Shown here: positions 45,126 to 54,182 of the stretch, in pieces
How positions within the stretch are numbered: position 1 is the first letter of the stretch
Layout of the letters: each line of letters begins with the position of its first letter
Origin: Sva-07 sp963747375
GTDB taxonomy: Bacteria; Actinomycetota; Acidimicrobiia; Acidimicrobiales; Ilumatobacteraceae
Length of the DNA: 64,000 nucleotides
Direction of reading: 5' to 3'
NCBI GenBank assembly: GCA_963747375.1
Contig: CAVVFL010000011.1
Span: forward strand, 124,001-188,000
The notes under the pieces: generated by a model
What the model was told of the DNA's origin: nothing
Seen by the model: the letters and a program-made list of their open reading frames with translations, nothing else
Database searches by the model: none
Position numbers and translations under genes: made by a program

Positions 45126-46767
45126 TCAGACGTGACGTTCGGTGACCGCGCCATCGACCACGTCGAACGTGCGGGTGATACGAACACGCTCCAAGAGCGC
45201 CCGGTCGTGGGTGACGAGGACGACCGTGCCGGCAAACGTGTCGAGCGCCTGCTCGAGTTGCTCGATCGCCGGCATGTCGAGATGGTTCGTCGGTTCGTCG
45301 AGCACGAGCAGATTCGCACCGTTCGCCATCAGGAGCGCCAAGGATGCCCTCGTGCGCTCGCCGGGCGAGAGGGTCGCCGCCGAGCGATGAACGTGCTCGG
45401 CGCCGAGACCGAACTTGGCCAGCAACGTCCTGGAGTCACCACTCTGGAGTCCGGTCGCCGCACTGAACACGGCGAGCAACGAGTCGTCGCCGAGCAGTTC
45501 CGTTCGCGCCTGCTCGATCTCACCCACGACCACGCTCGCCCCCAACGTGGCCGTTCCGAGCGTCGGCTCGATCCGGCCGAGCATCAGCGAGATGAGGGTG
45601 CTCTTGCCGCTGCCGTTGGCTCCGACCAGCGCGATGCGGTCACCGGAGCGCAGGTCGAGATCGAGCGGTCCGAGACGGAAGGAGCCTCGGTCCACTTCGG
45701 CAGCACGCAGCGTCGCAACGACGTCGCCGCTGCGTCCGGTGGTCGGAATGGTGAGGCGCAGTTCCCACGGTTCGCGCGGTTCCTCCACGGCCTCGAGACG
45801 TTCGGCGGCTTTCTGGGTTCGCGCCGCACGCCCTGCGAGCTGCTCGGTCTGGTTGATCTTGAAGTTCCGGATGTGTTTGTCGTTCTCGCCCGACTTCCTC
45901 ACCTTCGCCTGCCCCTGCATCGCCCATTCACGCTCGCGCTGGGCGCGCTGCTGCAGTGCCGAACGCTTCGTGTCGTACTCGTCGAAGCGCTGCTGGGCGT
46001 GAAGACGCGCCAGTTCACGCTCGGCGAGGAATGCGGACCATCCGCCGGAATACCACTCGGCACGGTGCGAGTGGTGGTCGATCTCGACGACGTCGGTGAT
46101 GATCCGTTCGAGGAAGGTCCGGTCGTGACTGACGAGCAGCACCGGCGCATCGAGACCGAGGATCCAGCGCTCCAGGCGCTCCAGTCCGTCGAGGTCGAGG
46201 TCGTTGGTGGGCTCGTCGAGCAGGAAGACGTCGTAGCGCGACAGCAACAGCGATGCCAGGGAACTGCGCGCCGCCTCGCCACCCGACAGCGTGGCGGTGG
46301 CCTGATCGAGCAAGCCAGGGTCGAGCCCGAGTTCCGCCCACGTCTCGCCGACGCGCGCCTCGAAGTCGGCAGCACCGAGTGCCAGCCAGCGGTCGAGTGC
46401 GTCCGAGTAGCGGTCGTCGGCGCCGGCGTCGCCGGCGGCGAGCGCACCCGTTGCCGCGTCGAGTTCGATCTGCGCGGCGATCACCCCGGTTCGGCGTCCG
46501 AGGAAACCCCTGCACGGTTTCAGCGCCGGAACGCTCCGGCTCCTGGGGCAGCAGTCCGACGTTGGCGGTGCGAGGGCTGGCCTCGACCGACCCGCTGTCG
46601 ATTGCCACCGATCCGCTGAGTGCGCCGAGCAGCGTCGACTTGCCGACCCCGTTGGGCCCGATCAGACCGACCCGGTGGCCGGGCGCGAGGACGAGATCGA
46701 CCGCGTCGAGCACGACGAGGGGACCTCTGACGACAGTGAGTTGACGGGCAATGAGCGACGCGGCCAT
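45126..46767 (-). CDS. ABC-F family ATPase, frameshifted
   Basis: Soluble protein with two ABC domains and no membrane part, about 546 residues joined. Domain 1: GLIGPNGVGKSTLLGALSGS, then a +1 shift at 46493-46506 (ETVQGF / LGRRTGVIAAQIELD), LSGGEAARSSLASLLL and LLDEPTNDLDLDGLERLE. The inter-domain P-site linker is RFDEYDTKRSALQQRAQRER and following residues. Domain 2: ALVGANGSGKSTLISLML, LSPGERTRASLALLMANGAN, VLDEPTNHLDMPAIEQLEQA. ABC-F proteins act on ribosomes, some giving resistance to ribosome-targeting antibiotics and others acting as translation factors; which one cannot be told. Confidence 0.9.
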
Positions 46768-46861
46768 GACGGCACCTCCAAACGAGAACGGACGGTGGAC
46801 GGCTCACTAGGTCGGTCATCGACCTCCAACCGTACCGCCGCTCCGAGCCACCCTCCAACCG

Positions 46862-46926
46862 CCGAAATTTCGCCCCGCCAATCGAGTGGTTTCGCGCTGC
46901 AGCGCGACGACGACGCCGAATTTCGG
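46862..46926. repeat. Family A palindrome, copy 3 (between divergent genes)
   Basis: Outer arms CCGAAATT (46862-46869) and AATTTCGG (46919-46926) enclose a central CGCGCTGCAGCGCG palindrome (46893-46906). It lies in the 223-nt divergent gap between abcF and the helicase gene, upstream of both, so it cannot terminate either. The rest of this gap shows no clear promoter or coding region. Confidence 0.75.
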
Positions 46927-46990
46927 AGGTTGGTTAGGTCGGACGGTCGGTTGGGGTGGGAGGGCGGGTGCCGCCAGACTCGGGGGGCCG

Positions 46991-48691
46991 ATGCCGACCG
47001 TGACCCTGCGCCCCTGGCAACGCGCCGCCTACGAGCAGTTCCGGGCCAGCGCCCACCCCGACTTCCTGGCCGTCGCCACGCCGGGCGCCGGAAAGACGAC
47101 GTTCGCGCTGACCTGTGCCCGCGCCGGCCTCGCCGAGGACCCACGCATTCTCGTCGTCGTCGCCCCGACCAGCCACCTCAAGGTGCAGTGGTCGCTGGCG
47201 GCGCATCGACTCGGCCTCCAACTCGACCCCGATTGGAGTCCCGGCGACGGCCTCGCCCGCGACGTGCACGGGCTCGTGACCACCTACCAGCAGATCGCCA
47301 CCGGGAACACCGCCGCCAAGCTGGCCGGCCTGTCGGCCGACGGCTTCGTCATCCTCGACGAGATCCACCACGCCGGCCACGACAAGGCGTGGGGCGACAG
47401 CATCCGGGTCGCCTTCGGCCACGCGGCGCGCCGACTCTCGCTGTCGGGGACGCCCTTTCGCAGCGACGCCATCCAGATCCCGTTCGTCCGCTACGACGCC
47501 ACCGGCGAAGGCGACCAGGCCCACGCCGACTTCACCTACGGCTACGCCGACGCCCTGCGCGACGGCGGGGTGGTGCGCCCGGTCTACTTCCCGCGGGTCG
47601 ACGGCGACATGGAGTGGACGACCGCGTCAGGAGACGTGATCAACGCCAGCTTCCAGGACGAGCTGACCAAGGACCAGATGTCGATGCGCCTGCGGACGGC
47701 GCTCAGCCTCGAAGGCGAGTGGATGCCGAGCGTGATCGCTCGCGCCAACGATCAACTCCGGTCGATCAGACAGGACCACCGTGAGGCGGGCGGGCTGGTC
47801 ATCGCCATCGATCAGGACCACGCCCAGGGAATCGCCCGCCTGCTGCGTGACCGCTTCGGCGTGCCCGCCGACGTCGTGATCAGCGACGACCCGACGGCGT
47901 CGAAGAAGATCGCCGAGTTCAGCCACAACGACCGGCCCTGGCTGGTCGCCGTGCGAATGGTCTCGGAGGGCGTCGACATTCCCCGCCTGCGCGTCGGCGT
48001 GTTCGCCACGACCACGTCGACCGAGCTGTTCTTCCGTCAGGCCGTCGGCCGCTTCGTGCGCTGGCAATCGGGTCGTCCCAGCCAGAAGGCCTACGTCTAC
48101 ATCCCCGATGATCCGAGGCTGCGTACGCACGCGTTCGAGATCGCCGAGGCACGACGCCACATCCTTCGCCCACCCGGCACCGACGACGCCGTCGACGACT
48201 TCGCCCTCGACGGCGGCCTCGACGACCAGGTCCATCCCGATGACGCCGCCGAACAGCTGACGCTGTTCTCCGTCGTGTCGTCCACGGCGACCGACATCAC
48301 GGTGCACACGGTCACCCAGGACGGGGTGCGCTACGAGCCACTCTTCTCGCCCGACGACCTCACCGTGGCCCGCTACGACGACGACATCGAGATCCCCGAG
48401 CCCCGATTCGTGAGCGACCCGGATCTCAGCCTGGACCTCCCCGAAGTGCCGACGGCGGCCGGACTCGTGCCGAGCGGCTCGCTCAGCGTCGCCGAGCGCA
48501 AGGACGATCTGCGCACCCGCAACGCCCACGTGGCGAAACGCCTCGTCGACATCACCGGTTGGGGCCACGCCAAGGTCCAGGCCGAGATGAACCGACTCGC
48601 CGGCGTGACACGCGTGTCCACCGCAACGACCGAGCAGCTCGAACGACGTCTGCGCTACTCCGAGAGCTGGCTGCGCCGCCTCCAGATGTGA
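46991..48691 (+). CDS. DEAD/DEAH-box superfamily 2 helicase-like ATPase
   Basis: A 566-residue protein. Motif I is LAVATPGAGKTTFALTC (residues 27-43), with a preceding Q-like RPWQRAAYEQF. Motif II is FVILDEIHHAGHDKAW, motif III is LSLSGTPFRSD, and the second helicase lobe has GLVIAIDQDHAQGIARLLRD, VRMVSEGVDIPRLRVGVFAT and FFRQAVGRFVRWQSG. The C-terminal 170 residues lack a clear domain but end with a helical region (AKRLVDITGWGHAKVQAEMN). The type is close to restriction-enzyme and RadD-like translocases. ATG 46991 was used because conserved sequence begins there. Confidence 0.87.
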   Translation: MPTVTLRPWQRAAYEQFRASAHPDFLAVATPGAGKTTFALTCARAGLAEDPRILVVVAPTSHLKVQWSLAAHRLGLQLDPDWSPGDGLARDVHGLVTTYQQIATGNTAAKLAGLSADGFVILDEIHHAGHDKAWGDSIRVAFGHAARRLSLSGTPFRSDAIQIPFVRYDATGEGDQAHADFTYGYADALRDGGVVRPVYFPRVDGDMEWTTASGDVINASFQDELTKDQMSMRLRTALSLEGEWMPSVIARANDQLRSIRQDHREAGGLVIAIDQDHAQGIARLLRDRFGVPADVVISDDPTASKKIAEFSHNDRPWLVAVRMVSEGVDIPRLRVGVFATTTSTELFFRQAVGRFVRWQSGRPSQKAYVYIPDDPRLRTHAFEIAEARRHILRPPGTDDAVDDFALDGGLDDQVHPDDAAEQLTLFSVVSSTATDITVHTVTQDGVRYEPLFSPDDLTVARYDDDIEIPEPRFVSDPDLSLDLPEVPTAAGLVPSGSLSVAERKDDLRTRNAHVAKRLVDITGWGHAKVQAEMNRLAGVTRVSTATTEQLERRLRYSESWLRRLQM

Positions 48692-48758
48692 CGACCAGAT
48701 GTGATGAAGGGTGTCCGACACCGATCGTCCCATCGGGCAGGTGTCTCGGCGGCACCGG

Positions 48759-48770
48759 TAGGATCGGCAC
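48759..48770 (+). promoter_or_regulatory. Leaderless -10 element of the DtxR-family gene
   Basis: TAGGAT (48759-48764) lies 6 nt before ATG 48771; no ribosome-binding site is present. Confidence 0.55.
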
Positions 48771-49430
48771 ATGCCTGCGAGCGGTGAACACCATCCCGCC
48801 TTCGAGGAGTACTGCGAGTGCATCTTCGAGTTGCACGAGGACGACGTCGACGTCATCCAGGCTCGCATCGCGGAACGACTCCAGGTGTCACGCCCGGCCG
48901 TGAGCGAGATGATGAAGCGCCTCGAGGCCGAGGGTCTGATCACCTCCGACGACGGCATCCGACTCAGCGACGCCGGTCGTCGTCTCGGCGAACGGGTGGT
49001 GCGGCGTCACCGTCTCGCCGAAGTGTTCCTGACCGACGTGCTCAAGCTGTCGTGGGCCGAGGCCCACCATGAGGCCGGCAAGTGGGAACACGTGATGAGC
49101 GACGCCGTCGAGCGCGCGCTCAACGATCTGCTCGGCGAACCGACCACCTGCCCGCACGGCAATCCCATCCCCGGCTCCGACTACGAGGCGCCGGACTCCG
49201 CGCCCCTGTCCGATGTCGCGGTCGGCAGCCCGTTCACCGTCCGGCGGATCACCGAGGAGCTGGAGTTCGAGCCGGGTCTCCTCGAGTTCCTCGAAGCCTC
49301 TGCGATCCTGCCCGGCAACCGGGGCACCGTCACGGCGGCATCCCCCGACGGAACGCTGACCGTCGAGATCGACGGTCGTCACATCGGCGTCGGCGCGTTC
49401 GCGAGCGAACGCATCCTGGTCACCTCGTGA
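48771..49430 (+). CDS. DtxR/IdeR-MntR family metal-dependent repressor
   Basis: A 219-residue regulator. The N-terminal winged helix spans about 1-70 (EDDVDVIQARIAERLQVSRP AVSEMMKRLEAEGLI). The dimerisation and metal domain follows with VVRRHRLAEVFLTDVLKLSW, HHEAGKWEHVMSDAVERALN and TTCPHGNPIPG, which hold the His, Glu and Cys metal ligands. The C-terminal third is a FeoA/SH3-like domain (FLEASAILPGNRGTVTAASP). Cys in the site and the third domain favour an iron sensor of the IdeR type over MntR. The stop overlaps the start of a lipoprotein gene by 4 nt. Confidence 0.92.
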   Translation: MPASGEHHPAFEEYCECIFELHEDDVDVIQARIAERLQVSRPAVSEMMKRLEAEGLITSDDGIRLSDAGRRLGERVVRRHRLAEVFLTDVLKLSWAEAHHEAGKWEHVMSDAVERALNDLLGEPTTCPHGNPIPGSDYEAPDSAPLSDVAVGSPFTVRRITEELEFEPGLLEFLEASAILPGNRGTVTAASPDGTLTVEIDGRHIGVGAFASERILVTS

Positions 49431-49873
49431 ATCGGGTGCGACTCGGCGTACTCGCAGCGGTCATTGGCTCGACGCTGGCGATGTCGGCGTGCGCCGAGAC
49501 GGTCGTCGACGTCGACTCCAGCGCTCCCGACGAACGCACCGACGCCGACGGGTCGGTCGAGACCGTTCCGACCACGACGCTGCCGATCGTCGGCACGACT
49601 GGCGAACTGCTCGCCGAGATGGCGACCGACATGAGTCAGCTCAGTGCGCAGATCGCCGACGAGGGCGACGAGCAGGCAACGCTGCGACGCATCGAGGCGA
49701 TCTGGGTGGTGGCCCAACCCGCCGTCGAATCGGCCCGCCGTGATCTCGCCGGCGGCATCCAGACCACCGTCGACATGGCCCGCAACGCCGTGGTCAGGAT
49801 TCGTCCGGCCGACGCCGACAAGGCCTTCCAGATCCTCACCGATCTCGTCGACCGCTACACCGGCGACGGCTGA
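49427..49873 (+). CDS. Predicted lipoprotein
   Basis: A 148-residue protein coupled to the DtxR-family gene by a GTGA overlap. It has a type II signal peptide with lipobox MSAC (Cys near residue 20), an Asp/Thr-rich linker (SSAPDERTDADGSVETVPTT) and a helical region of about 90 residues (LLAEMATDMSQLSAQIADEG; ARRDLAGGIQTTVDMARNAV). No recognised domain. Co-expression with a metal regulator might mean a metal-related role, but this is only context. Confidence 0.72.
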   Translation: MNRVRLGVLAAVIGSTLAMSACAETVVDVDSSAPDERTDADGSVETVPTTTLPIVGTTGELLAEMATDMSQLSAQIADEGDEQATLRRIEAIWVVAQPAVESARRDLAGGIQTTVDMARNAVVRIRPADADKAFQILTDLVDRYTGDG

Positions 49874-49880
49874 CGGTCGC

Positions 49881-49906
49881 GCACCAGGGGCCTGACCCGT
49901 GATGCA
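49881..49906. repeat. Family C palindrome, degenerate copy 4
   Basis: GCACCAGGGGCCTGACCCGTG followed by ATGC is an imperfect palindrome with the family C core. It lies in the 54-nt gap between a convergent pair, the lipoprotein and HelD genes. Confidence 0.55.
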
Positions 49907-49927
49907 CGGTCGGCTGTTGCAGGCCGA

Positions 49928-52072
49928 TCAGCGGAGGGGTTCGGGAAGCTCGTCGGCGTGGACGATGCTCAGGCGTTGCGTCGGGCGTGTGAGCGCCACG
50001 TACAGCGACCGCATGCCGTGCTCGTGGTCGGACACGATCCGGGCCGGTTCGACCACCACGACGGCATCGAGTTCGAGGCCCTTCACCACGCTCACGGGGA
50101 CGAGCGTGACACCCTCGTCGAGCCCGGTGCGGGTTGCCGTGCCGTGGTTGACGCCGTCGGCGGTGAGGTGTTCGGAGAGATCGTCGATCATCGAATCCGG
50201 CGCGATCACACCGAGGCTGCCGCCCGGAATCGAGGCCGTCAGCGAGCGGACCTCGTCGGCGACCGCCTGTCCCAAGCCAGCCGGCGAGTCGGCCCGGACG
50301 ATCACCGGTTGGGCGTCGCCGACGCGCACCGACACCGGCGACCGCAACGATGGCGTCGCGACGGCCATCACCCGGTTCGCCAGTTCCATGATCTGGCCGG
50401 GGATGCGGTAGCCGACCGAGAGCCCGATGACCCGCGACGGCCTGCGATCGGGAAGGTGGGCGAGCACGTCGTCCCAGTCGGTCGGCGCGAGCGGCCCGGT
50501 TGCCTGCGCGAGGTCGCCGACGATGGTCATCGCCCCGTTCAGAGAACGCCGAGTGGCCATCTTGAGCTGCATCGGCGTGAGGTCCTGAACCTCGTCGATG
50601 ACGATGTGGCCGTAGGTGCGGATCTCGTCGGCGTCGTCGATCTTGCCGTTGCGGCCGGGCTTCGGGCCGAGCACGTCACGGGCGTCGTCGAGCAGCGCGA
50701 CGTCGGCCGGAGTCCACCGCACGTCGTCGACCGAATCTGCACGCGGACGGAACAACGCCAGCGCCTCGGACTCGTCGAGCACGCCACGCGCCGCCAGCTT
50801 CAGCAGCGCCTTCGACCCGAACAGGTCGTGCAGGAGTTGGGCCGGGGTGAGCAGCGGCCACATCCGATCGAGCGCCTCGCGGATCTCCGCGGTCCCCCGG
50901 AGGGTGTCCTTCACCGACAACGGCCCGATCTCCGGGTCGTGGAAGCTGGCGGCGAGCGCCGACCACAGCTCGTTCTCGACGAACTTGCGTCCGCTGTTGT
51001 GACGACGGAATCGCCGTCGGGCCGCCTTGACGATCCGCGCCGATTCCTCGGCACGGAGTCGGACGTACCCCGTTCGGAACGGGATCACGAGATCGTCACG
51101 CAGCGGGCGCTCACGATCGCCGATCGCCTGATCGATGACGTCGGACATCCGCACGTCACCCTTCAGACGGGCGGCCGTCGGGGTGTCCGCGCCCACCCGG
51201 TCGTCCGGTCGCAGGAACTGCACACCCGGGACGAGGTCGGAGAGCACCACCTGCTCGACGCCGGCCTCGCCGAGCGATGGCAGGACACGCTCGATGTAGC
51301 GCAGGAACACCCGGTTCGGGCCGATCACCAAGACGCCCTGATCCTCCAGCGGGAACCGGTGGGTGTAGAGCAGGTAGGCGGCCCGGTGCAGCGCAACGAC
51401 GGTCTTGCCGGTGCCCGGGCCACCCTGGACCACGAGGACGCCGTGTTGCGGCGACCGGATGATCTCGTCCTGTTCGCCCTGGATCGTGGCGACGATGTCG
51501 CCGAGGGTGCCGGTGCGGCCTCGTTCGAGCGCCGCCAGCAGCGTGGAGTAGCCCCGCAGACCCTCGGGGCCGGCACTCGACGCACTGTCGAGACCGTCGT
51601 CGTGGCCGAGCCCGAGATGGCCGTCGCCGAACAGTTCGTCCTCGATGCCGAGCAGCCGCTGCCCCTCGACGGCGAAGTGCCGTCGACGGACCAGACCCAT
51701 CGAGTTGCGGCCGGTGGCGCGGTAGAACGGCTCGGCGACCGGGGCCCGCCAGTCGATGACCACCGGTTCGCGCTCGACGTCGGCAACGGCCAACCGACCG
51801 ATGTGGAAGCTCTCGACGGCGTCGGGAGACTCGGCCGATCGATCGATCCGGCCGAACACGAGCGACGAGCCACCCAGCTCGAGGTCGGCCAGACGCTTGA
51901 GCAGCGCCTCGTCGAACGCATTGCGCTCGAAACGGGCCTGGAAGGTCCCGCCGAGATCGGCCTCGTTGAGGTCACGCATTCGCCAGGCGTGCTCACGACT
52001 GACGCGCAGACACTCGTACGCGTTGTCGATGTAGGCCTGTTCGTCAGCGAGATCGGGGTGCTGCTGGGTCAT
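49928..52072 (-). CDS. helD: HelD-like RNA polymerase-recycling ATPase
   Basis: A 714-residue UvrD/Rep-related superfamily 1 ATPase. An N-terminal helical arm (EQAYIDNAYECLRVSREHAW) is followed by VVIDWRAPVAEPFYRATGRN, a block typical of actinobacterial HelD, then Walker A VVQGGPGTGKTVVALHRAAY (about 215-234), IVIDEVQDLTPMQLKM, VGDLAQATGPLAPTDW, VVKGLELDAVVVVEPARI and SLYVALTRPTQRLSIVH. HelD proteins pull stalled RNA polymerase off DNA, and some give resistance to rifampicin. Specificity loops were not compared. The gene diverges from hemE across 78 nt that hold promoters for both. Confidence 0.88.
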   Translation of the reverse strand: MTQQHPDLADEQAYIDNAYECLRVSREHAWRMRDLNEADLGGTFQARFERNAFDEALLKRLADLELGGSSLVFGRIDRSAESPDAVESFHIGRLAVADVEREPVVIDWRAPVAEPFYRATGRNSMGLVRRRHFAVEGQRLLGIEDELFGDGHLGLGHDDGLDSASSAGPEGLRGYSTLLAALERGRTGTLGDIVATIQGEQDEIIRSPQHGVLVVQGGPGTGKTVVALHRAAYLLYTHRFPLEDQGVLVIGPNRVFLRYIERVLPSLGEAGVEQVVLSDLVPGVQFLRPDDRVGADTPTAARLKGDVRMSDVIDQAIGDRERPLRDDLVIPFRTGYVRLRAEESARIVKAARRRFRRHNSGRKFVENELWSALAASFHDPEIGPLSVKDTLRGTAEIREALDRMWPLLTPAQLLHDLFGSKALLKLAARGVLDESEALALFRPRADSVDDVRWTPADVALLDDARDVLGPKPGRNGKIDDADEIRTYGHIVIDEVQDLTPMQLKMATRRSLNGAMTIVGDLAQATGPLAPTDWDDVLAHLPDRRPSRVIGLSVGYRIPGQIMELANRVMAVATPSLRSPVSVRVGDAQPVIVRADSPAGLGQAVADEVRSLTASIPGGSLGVIAPDSMIDDLSEHLTADGVNHGTATRTGLDEGVTLVPVSVVKGLELDAVVVVEPARIVSDHEHGMRSLYVALTRPTQRLSIVHADELPEPLR

Positions 52073-52138
52073 ATCGGGTCACGAAATGCTATCGGGGTGA
52101 GCTCGACTCACGACCTCGGGCCACGCCGGACCCGGCGG

Positions 52139-52150
52139 TAGCGTGACCCG
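52139..52150 (+). promoter_or_regulatory. Leaderless -10 element of the hemE operon
   Basis: TAGCGT (52139-52144) is 6 nt before ATG 52151. Confidence 0.55.
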
Positions 52151-53239
52151 ATGAACCCAGCCGTGGAACAGCACGACGCGCTCGCCGCGCTCGACCCCGG
52201 TGCGTTCCTGGCCGCCGCACACGGCGAGCGCGGCCCGCACACGCCGGTGTGGTTCATGCGTCAGGCCGGACGATCGCTCCCCGAGTACCGCGCCGTTCGT
52301 GGTGAGGGCTCCATCCTCGACGCCATCAAGCAGCCCGAACTGGCCGCCGAGATCACGATGCAGCCCGTGCGTCGCTACGGCGTCGATGCGGCGGTGCTCT
52401 ACAGCGACATCGTCGTGGCGCCCCACGCCGTCGGATTCGGCATCGATGTGGCGCCCGGGACGGGCCCGGTCGCCGAGCATCCGCTGCGATCGAGCACCGA
52501 CATCGAGCGACTGCGGCCGCTCGAGTTCGACGACATCGACTACGTCATCGCCACCGTGCAACGCCTCGTCGCCGAGCTCGAGGTGCCGCTACTCGCGTTC
52601 GCCGGCGCGCCGTTCACGGTCGCCAGCTATCTCATCGAGGGACGCCCGAGCAAGGACTACCGCCACACCAAGGCCCTGATGCACACCGACGAGGTGCTCT
52701 GGCACGAGGTGATGGAGCGTCTCGCGGAGTCGGCGATCACGTTCATCGACGCTCAGCTCTCGCACGGCGCCGCGGCGTTCCAGCTGTTCGACTCGTGGGC
52801 CGGGTCGCTCAGCCGGTCCGACTACAACCGTTACGTGCTGCCCCACTCCCGCCATGTGTTCCGTGAGCTCGAGCGTCGCCACCCCGATACGCCCGGGATC
52901 CACTTCGGCATCGGCTGTGATCACCTCCTCGAATCGATGCACGAGGCAGGTCCGACCGTGATGGGCCTCGACTGGCGAACCCGCATCCGTGATGCCCGGG
53001 CGCGACTCGGCGACGATGTCGTCGTCCAGGGCAACCTCGATCCGGCACTCGTGCTCGCCGGGATCAGGCCTGCGCTCGACGGCACCGAGCAGGTGCTGCG
53101 TGACAACGAGCTCGCCGACGGCACCCAGCATCCGGGCCACATCTTCAACCTCGGCCACGGCGTCAACCCCGACACCGATCCGGGCGTCCTGCAGGCCGTC
53201 GTCGACCTGGTCCACGAGCGCACGAGCGTGACGTCGTGA
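52151..53239 (+). CDS. hemE: Uroporphyrinogen decarboxylase
   Basis: Converts uroporphyrinogen III to coproporphyrinogen III. 362 residues. The N-terminal signature PVWFMRQAGRSLPEYRAVR is at 32-50, with catalytic Arg and the following YSDIVVAPHAVGFGIDVAPG. The second signature is FAGAPFTVASYLIEGRPSKD. The catalytic Asp region AAVLYSDI and DSWAGSLSRSDYNRYVLPHS are present, and the end has IFNLGHGVNPDTDPGVLQAV. It leads the run hemE-hemH-hemY, with a 4-nt overlap to hemH. Confidence 0.97.
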   Translation: MNPAVEQHDALAALDPGAFLAAAHGERGPHTPVWFMRQAGRSLPEYRAVRGEGSILDAIKQPELAAEITMQPVRRYGVDAAVLYSDIVVAPHAVGFGIDVAPGTGPVAEHPLRSSTDIERLRPLEFDDIDYVIATVQRLVAELEVPLLAFAGAPFTVASYLIEGRPSKDYRHTKALMHTDEVLWHEVMERLAESAITFIDAQLSHGAAAFQLFDSWAGSLSRSDYNRYVLPHSRHVFRELERRHPDTPGIHFGIGCDHLLESMHEAGPTVMGLDWRTRIRDARARLGDDVVVQGNLDPALVLAGIRPALDGTEQVLRDNELADGTQHPGHIFNLGHGVNPDTDPGVLQAVVDLVHERTSVTS

Positions 53240-54177
53240 CCGCCGCCCGACCCGACGTCGCCGTGCTGCTGATGGCCTACGGGACGCCTCGCCATCCCGA
53301 CGAGATCGAGCCGTACTACACCGACATCCGCCGTGGGCGCCCGCCCACGCCCGAGGCGCTCGCCGACCTGACGGCACGCTACGCGGCCATCGGCGGCGTC
53401 TCGCCGCTCGCGCAGCTCACCGAGGCGCAGCGCGACGGGCTCCAGGCCGCACTCGACGCTGCCGCTCCCGGTCGATTCCACGTGGCGCTCGGCCTCAAGC
53501 ACGCCGATCCGAAGGTGGAAGTCGCTGCGGGTCGACTCGCCGACGACGGGTTCGACACCATCGTCGGCCTCGTCCTCGCACCCCACTACTCGTCGTACTC
53601 CATCGGCCAGTACCTCGATCGGACCCGCCAGGGTGTCGGCGACGCCGGTGGGACCGCCCGGGTGATCGGTATCGACAGTTGGGCGATCGAGCCGGCATTC
53701 GTCTCGTTCCTCGCCGGTGATCTCGCCGCCCGTGTCAGTGCGATGCGCGAGCGAACCGGCGGCCGAGTGCGGGTGCTCTTCACCGCCCACTCGCTGCCGG
53801 AGCGGATCATCGCGGCGGGTGACCCGTACCCGGACGAACTGCGCTCGACGGCAGAGGCGGTCGCCGCCGCGGTCGGCCTCGCCGAGGGCGACGACTGGCA
53901 GATCGCGTGGCAGTCGGCCGGCCGCACCCCCGAACCGTGGATCGGCCCCGACATCCTCACCGTCATCGACGAACTCGGCGACGACGTCGCCGGCGTGATC
54001 GTGTGCGCCTGCGGGTTCGTGGCCGACCACCTCGAAGTGCTCTACGACCTCGACATCGAGGCCGCCCACCGCGCCGAGACGCGCGGGTTGGACTTCGACC
54101 GGACCGCGTGCGTCAATGACGACCCGACGATCATGAAGGCCCTCGCGGCGCGGGTGATCGCCGCCGTCGAAGGTTGA
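53236..54177 (+). CDS. hemH: Ferrochelatase (coproporphyrin ferrochelatase type)
   Basis: Inserts iron into the porphyrin; in actinobacteria the substrate is coproporphyrin III, so cpfC is the alternative name. 313 residues. It has VAVLLMAYGTPRHPDEIEPY at the start, the metal-binding FTAHSLPERI His region, and ADHLEVLYDLDIEA with the catalytic Glu. VCACGFVADHL contains two cysteines that might bind a 2Fe-2S cluster seen in some actinobacterial enzymes, but the full cysteine set was not confirmed. It overlaps hemE by 4 nt. Confidence 0.95.
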   Translation: MTAARPDVAVLLMAYGTPRHPDEIEPYYTDIRRGRPPTPEALADLTARYAAIGGVSPLAQLTEAQRDGLQAALDAAAPGRFHVALGLKHADPKVEVAAGRLADDGFDTIVGLVLAPHYSSYSIGQYLDRTRQGVGDAGGTARVIGIDSWAIEPAFVSFLAGDLAARVSAMRERTGGRVRVLFTAHSLPERIIAAGDPYPDELRSTAEAVAAAVGLAEGDDWQIAWQSAGRTPEPWIGPDILTVIDELGDDVAGVIVCACGFVADHLEVLYDLDIEAAHRAETRGLDFDRTACVNDDPTIMKALAARVIAAVEG

Positions 54178-54182
54178 GCGGC

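Noticed and set aside
46768..46990. A coding frame (start 46886) extending the helicase upstream through the family A palindrome
   Set aside because: The added 35 residues have no homology and cover a repeat; conserved helicase sequence begins at ATG 46991.
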